Source: Planctomycetota bacterium (GTDB lineage Bacteria > Planctomycetota > Phycisphaerae > Phycisphaerales > UBA1924). From it: a stretch of 64,000 nucleotides of DNA. Positions 60,176 through 64,000 of this stretch are shown piece after piece. The first letter of the stretch is position 1, and each line of letters opens with the position of its first letter. The notes under the pieces were generated by a model. It was not told the DNA's origin. It worked only from the letters and a program-made list of their open reading frames with translations, and made no database searches. Location of the stretch: contig JAJRPN010000039.1 in NCBI GenBank assembly GCA_024280755.1, forward strand, positions 1-64,000. Reading direction: 5' to 3'. A program made the translations under genes and the position numbers.

Positions 60176-61417
60176 TTAGTCAACGCGTTCTTGGACAAAC
60201 TCGATCGCCTGAAGCCGGGTTTGAACGCGCCCTTCGAGTTGTTCATCATAGACCGCATCAAGAATTGCCTTAAACTTTGGCCCTGGCAAATGCCCAAGCC
60301 CGATAAGATCACCCCCTGTGATCAATGGAGCGGGGTTCAGCCCGCCAAAGCGTGCACGCAGCCGTTCGATCTCGCTGTGAATTGTTGTCGCCAAATCTGG
60401 ATCCATCGCATCGAGAATCATCAATGCCCCCGCTGAGGGCTCCTTGCTGGCCAACCGTTTGCGTTCAGCTTCACCCAGATCGGCCCAATGCAACTCGAGT
60501 TCAACTAGGCATTCGAGGATCGCCCGCATCGAATCTCGATCGGTGTTTGAGAGATCGAGCACCTTGCGATATCGTGCGCACACCGTTTCGGCATGTCCGC
60601 CAGCAACCGCTCCGCGCCCGATCGCTAACGCTGCGAGTGCCAACGGATAGTCGATCTCCATCGGAAGCGATGCCATGACATGCGTATCGAACGATGTGTC
60701 GTCACCAAAGATCGCATGGCCAAGCCCCAACTCGTCAATTAACACACATGCACGAACCCGTGATGAGTGCAAAAGCATTTTGCGAAGCTCTTCGCCGATG
60801 CGTTCGATTGATACGCCGCTGAGTTTGCTCGCGTGCTTGTGGATCGCGTCTTTGGTGTGCGATTCGATTTCAAACTCATACTTGGCTGCAAACCGCACGC
60901 CTCGCAGTGCCCGAAGATGATCCTCACGCAATCGATCCGCAGGCGTGCCCACCGCGCGTAATATCCGGTCTCGAATATCCGACAACCCCTCAACATAATC
61001 AATAATAGTGTACTCTTCATCCTCGGACAATGGATCCATAAACAACGCGTTGATCGTAAAATCTCGACGCTTGGCATCTTCGCTCGGCGACGAAAACTCG
61101 ACCGAATCAGGTCGGCGAGAATCTGAATATACTCCATCGGACCGAAAGGTCGCCACCTCGATCGTCTCGCCAAAGTCGCGTACAAGCATCACACCAAAGG
61201 CTGCACCGACCGAAGCGGTTTTGCGAAAATATCCCTGTATTTCGTCTGGTTTCGCATCCGTAGCGACATCAAAGTCCTTGGGCTCAATCCCCAGAAGAAT
61301 ATCACGCACACACCCACCAGCAAGGTACGCCTGATGCCCATGATCGCGCAGCACACGGATCACACCGATCGCGCCGATATGCCCGTCAGCCTGCGTTTTG
61401 TTCTCTTCTCCACTCAC
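60176..61417 (-). CDS. CCA tRNA nucleotidyltransferase/poly(A) polymerase family
   Basis: 413 residues. The polymerase head has AYLAGGCVRDILLG and the catalytic DFDVATDA, then EDAKRRDFTINALFMDPLS and LREDHLRALRGVRFAAKY. The neck and body helices end at about 413. It could be CCA-adding enzyme (needed for tRNA-Gln at 30163, which lacks CCA) or poly(A) polymerase; the two cannot be separated by eye. It overlaps the upstream gpsA stop by four bases. Confidence 0.88.
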   Translation of the reverse strand: MSGEENKTQADGHIGAIGVIRVLRDHGHQAYLAGGCVRDILLGIEPKDFDVATDAKPDEIQGYFRKTASVGAAFGVMLVRDFGETIEVATFRSDGVYSDSRRPDSVEFSSPSEDAKRRDFTINALFMDPLSEDEEYTIIDYVEGLSDIRDRILRAVGTPADRLREDHLRALRGVRFAAKYEFEIESHTKDAIHKHASKLSGVSIERIGEELRKMLLHSSRVRACVLIDELGLGHAIFGDDTSFDTHVMASLPMEIDYPLALAALAIGRGAVAGGHAETVCARYRKVLDLSNTDRDSMRAILECLVELELHWADLGEAERKRLASKEPSAGALMILDAMDPDLATTIHSEIERLRARFGGLNPAPLITGGDLIGLGHLPGPKFKAILDAVYDEQLEGRVQTRLQAIEFVQERVD

Positions 61418-62505
61418 CCAATCTGTTCCTCTCGCAAGTCTCGGCTCATCAACATGGTAATCGCATCAACCGGGTCAAGATGCTCGAAAAGCACCGCATA
61501 GACCGCATCCGTGATCGGCATATCTACTTTATATTTCTTGGCGAGATCCACCACCGATTCGGTGGTCGCGACGCCTTCGACGACGCACATTGATTCTCGT
61601 AGATACGCATCGAGCTTCACGCCTTTGCCGAGGGCTTCGCCGCAAGATCGGTTTCGTCCTTCTGGGCTAAAACAGGTTGTTGCGAGATCGCCCACTCCTG
61701 CGATGCCGAAGAATGTTTGGGTTTGTGCCCCCATCGCGCTCCCAAGCCGACCGATCTCTGCCAAACCCCGAGCGAGCAGCGCGCTCTTGGCGTTATAGCC
61801 CGCGCCGAGCCCGTCGATGATGCCCGCTGCGATCGCGATGACATTCTTCGTCGCCCCTGCCAGCTCAACTCCGAGCAAATCCGGATTTGTATAGATCCGA
61901 AGCCAGCTCGTTGAGAACAGTTCTTGGATCGTATGAGCAAATCCAGGATGATCCGAAGCAGCAGCCATCGTCGCAGGAAGACAGATTGCCAGTTCGCTCG
62001 CGATCGCAGGCCCAGACATACATCCCATCGCACGGGGCTTGGCATCGGGGTGATCACCAAGTACATCAGCAATGATTTGTGTCGGGCGCATCAATGTTCC
62101 GTTCTCGATGCCTTTGGCCACCGAGATCACCGAAGCCTCCCTGGGCACATGTTCCTTGATCCGCTCCCACGCACCGCGAATAAACTGCACCGGAATCGCG
62201 TTAACAATAATGTCCGCCTGTTCCAGTGCTTCGCGATCAGAAAGCGAGATACGAACGCAACCCGGGAGCGTAAACCCGGGGAGACGCTCAGTTTTGCGCG
62301 TTTGGGCCAATCTCCCGTTCTCAACCTCGTTATGCCCCCACATCACGACATCCGCCCGAGGAGCGTCTCCAGCACCGCGAGGATCTGGGCTGGTGAGCGC
62401 AGAAGCACACACAAGCCCCATTTGACCCACTCCCAGGATACAAACCCTCGTTAAAGGCTTGTTCTGATTGGTGTTTGTCTCTGTATTTGATCGCCCATCC
62501 GACAT
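61414..62505 (-). CDS. gpsA: Glycerol-3-phosphate dehydrogenase (NAD(P)+)
   Basis: 363 residues from the ATG at 62505, with GGGAG upstream; a longer frame to 62679 has no similarity to GpsA. The N-terminal Rossmann motif is CILGVGQMGLV. Then VMWGHNE, ALEQADIIVNAIPVQF, SVAKGIENGT, MSGPAIASELA, and the catalytic lysine in GATKNVIAIAAGIIDGLG. FFGIAGVGDLATTCFSPEGRN identifies the family. It makes sn-glycerol 3-phosphate for phospholipids. Its ATGA end overlaps the cca start. Confidence 0.95.
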   Translation of the reverse strand: MSDGRSNTETNTNQNKPLTRVCILGVGQMGLVCASALTSPDPRGAGDAPRADVVMWGHNEVENGRLAQTRKTERLPGFTLPGCVRISLSDREALEQADIIVNAIPVQFIRGAWERIKEHVPREASVISVAKGIENGTLMRPTQIIADVLGDHPDAKPRAMGCMSGPAIASELAICLPATMAAASDHPGFAHTIQELFSTSWLRIYTNPDLLGVELAGATKNVIAIAAGIIDGLGAGYNAKSALLARGLAEIGRLGSAMGAQTQTFFGIAGVGDLATTCFSPEGRNRSCGEALGKGVKLDAYLRESMCVVEGVATTESVVDLAKKYKVDMPITDAVYAVLFEHLDPVDAITMLMSRDLREEQIG

Positions 62506-62580
62506 GACCTGCTCCCAATTGAACGAACATTCCGTGAACCGAACACCCATAGGGTGCGTACCGCTAGGACATGGAATCCT

Positions 62581-62628
62581 TTCTATTATAGAAATAGGAT
62601 ATCCACCCAGCTCTTTCCTATTGTAGAA
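62581..62628. promoter_or_regulatory. Palindromic operator-like sites in the gpsA/P-ATPase divergent region
   Basis: TTCTATTATAGAA (62581-62593) is a palindrome with 6-bp arms; TTCCTATTGTAGAA (62615-62628) is a second, imperfect copy 34 bases on. They lie about 100-145 bases before the P-type ATPase start. Regulation by a metal-sensing repressor is inference. Confidence 0.4.
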
Positions 62629-62724
62629 GCCGACCACGAACCAACCAAGCATTCGAATACGCATCTGTCCAAGACCCACTCAAATGCCTCGCAATCCATG
62701 CGACTCATCCATATAGAATACACC

Positions 62725-64000
62725 ATGAGCGACACACACACACACGACCATCAAAATGATCATGCACACACCGGCATCGATTGCTGTTCCCATCATCAGG
62801 TCATCGATGAGAAAAACGGCTGGATCTTCTTCTACCTCATCGGGGGCGTCCTTGCCATTGTTTCATGGATCGCCCATGTCTCCAATGCGACCAATGACCT
62901 GATCGCCACCCTGCCTGCCGTGCTCTCAGCCCTCTTGCTCGGTGCCCCGCTCTTTAAGGCTGCTGGCATCGAGATCATGCGTCGTCATATCTCATCATCA
63001 TCACTGGCTGCACTCGCGATTCTCGCATCGATGGCTGTAGGCAAGTTTGGCACCGCCGCCTTCCTCGCATTCATCCTTCTTGTGGCCGACCAGGTTGTGC
63101 TTCGCACTGCAGACGGCGCAAAGCGAGCAATCGAACAACTTGTCTCGCTCACCCCAGATATCGCACGCGTGGTCCTCAAAGGCGTCGAAAAAATCATCAA
63201 CATCGGCGAAGTCAAAGTCGGACAAACCGTCCGCATCCGCCCCGGCGAAAACCTCCCGGTCGATGGACGAATCGTCACCGGCGAGTCCACCATCAACCAG
63301 GCATCACTCACAGGCGAAGCCATGCCCGTCGAAGTCCAAAAAGGCTCGGATGTCTACGCAGGCACCACCAACCTCACCGGCGCGATTGATATCGAAGTCA
63401 CTCAAATCGGTGAAGAAACAACCATCGGCAAGGTCTCCAATCTGATCCGCGAAGCCGAATCGACCAAAACCCAGCGACAGTTGCTCATCGAGCAGGTCGC
63501 CAAGTTCTATGTTCCGGTCGCGCTCTCTGTTGCTGTGATTGTGTTCTTCTTGGTCTCACAGAGCGAAGATATCGCCGTTCAAAAAACCGCTGCCCTTCGT
63601 GCAGTCACCGTCTTGGTCGTGACCTGCCCAACGGCACTCTTGCTCTCATCCCCATCGGCAATGGTCGCCGCATTCGCTGCTGCTGCCCGGCTCGGCGTGA
63701 TGATCAAGCGAACTGAGTATCTTGAAGCATCTGCAAATGTTGATGCCGTCGTGATGGATAAAACCGGCACGCTCACTACCGGGCGTTTCGAAGTTTCACG
63801 CTTGGCACCAGTTGAAGGCGTCGACGGAGCCGCACTGCTCAAAGCCGCAGCGTTCGCCGAGGCAAGCTCGAACCATCCCCTCGGGCTCTCGATCCTTCGC
63901 ACCGCGCAGCAAGCACGGATTGATGTCGATACCGAAGGCAAGTTTGAAGAGATCCACGGAGCAGGTGTCAACGCCAAAACATCCATAGGCTCGATCTCCG
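62725..64000 (+). CDS. Heavy-metal P1B-type ATPase, truncated by window end
   Basis: 425 codons are visible; the 3' part lies outside. The N-terminus is His-rich with a CC pair (THTHDHQNDHAH, DCCSHH), a likely metal-binding tail without an HMA domain. After membrane helices, the actuator motif is SLTGEAMPVE (197-200) and the membrane metal motif is CPT at 301-303 (VVTCPTALLLSSP) instead of CPC; the phosphorylation site DKTGTL is at 345-350. It would pump a transition metal, zinc or another soft ion, out of the cell. Substrate cannot be set because the second cysteine of the usual CPC motif is replaced by Thr. Confidence 0.9.
   Translation, partial: MSDTHTHDHQNDHAHTGIDCCSHHQVIDEKNGWIFFYLIGGVLAIVSWIAHVSNATNDLIATLPAVLSALLLGAPLFKAAGIEIMRRHISSSSLAALAILASMAVGKFGTAAFLAFILLVADQVVLRTADGAKRAIEQLVSLTPDIARVVLKGVEKIINIGEVKVGQTVRIRPGENLPVDGRIVTGESTINQASLTGEAMPVEVQKGSDVYAGTTNLTGAIDIEVTQIGEETTIGKVSNLIREAESTKTQRQLLIEQVAKFYVPVALSVAVIVFFLVSQSEDIAVQKTAALRAVTVLVVTCPTALLLSSPSAMVAAFAAAARLGVMIKRTEYLEASANVDAVVMDKTGTLTTGRFEVSRLAPVEGVDGAALLKAAAFAEASSNHPLGLSILRTAQQARIDVDTEGKFEEIHGAGVNAKTSIGSIS

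Noticed and set aside
62506-62679. 58-residue N-terminal extension of GpsA
   Set aside because: The Rossmann motif fits a start at 62505 with a ribosome site; the extension is unlike any GpsA.

Overview
The window reads as a chromosomal segment of a marine-type planctomycete, most likely of the class Phycisphaerae. Support comes from two large secreted proteins ending in a GC-type dockerin repeat, a PEP-CTERM protein ending in an RRRR tail, a membrane protein with the CxxC...GL..CPECG zinc ribbon frequent in planctomycetes, outer-membrane porins (a diderm envelope), and dense housekeeping genes of moderate GC. This placement is inferred from protein style, not from a marker-gene tree.

Layout. 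1-386 is a field of GC-rich palindromic repeats. 387-1593 (minus) is a compact hpf-ptsN-ptsH cluster resembling the nitrogen PTS. 1793-5429 (plus) holds an orphan iron-type ABC permease, a HugZ/DUF2470-like protein and a YtcJ-like amidohydrolase. 5424-10942 (minus) is an operon for a secreted VWA protein, a DUF4139 protein, an OmpR-type regulator and a histidine kinase, preceded by four TGTCAC half-sites in two pairs with 11-bp period. 11096-17677 (minus) strings together a GCS2-CBS fusion ligase, an aspartoacylase-like hydrolase, a gamma-glutamyltransferase lipoprotein and an Fsr-like MFS exporter: a plausible gamma-glutamyl pathway. 17992-22882 (plus) carries two paralogous M14 carboxypeptidases with dockerin tails. 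22966-26847 has a heme-oxygenase-like gene facing a three-gene operon (GT2 glycosyltransferase, BshC-like protein, BtuF/FecB-like lipoprotein).

26953-37597 contains two unknown small proteins, a DUF885 lipoprotein-class hydrolase, tRNA-Gln(CTG), AMP nucleosidase, an MsbA-like exporter, a PEP-CTERM protein, a DAACS symporter and argS. 37685-43851 (minus) is a tandem array of four OprP-like porins, each with its own hairpin terminator, followed by phoB-phoR-like genes (44134-46186) and a 7TM-HD c-di-AMP phosphodiesterase (46401-48869). 48919-53951 is an accessory-looking pocket of orphan genes with a 7-bp tandem repeat at a gene start and a duplicated, diverged 3' end of dus. 54030-64000 returns to core functions: BshB-like deacetylase, pseudopilin, mgtE, PhoX-like phosphatase, M3 oligopeptidase, CCA/poly(A) polymerase, gpsA and a truncated metal P-type ATPase that runs off the window.

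The strongest leads are the possible phase-variable 7-bp repeat (51431-51465), the dus 3'-end duplication, the VWA/DUF4139/two-component operon with its repeat operator, the gamma-glutamyl cluster, and the PhoBR-porin array. No CRISPR array, rRNA or recognisable transposase was seen.
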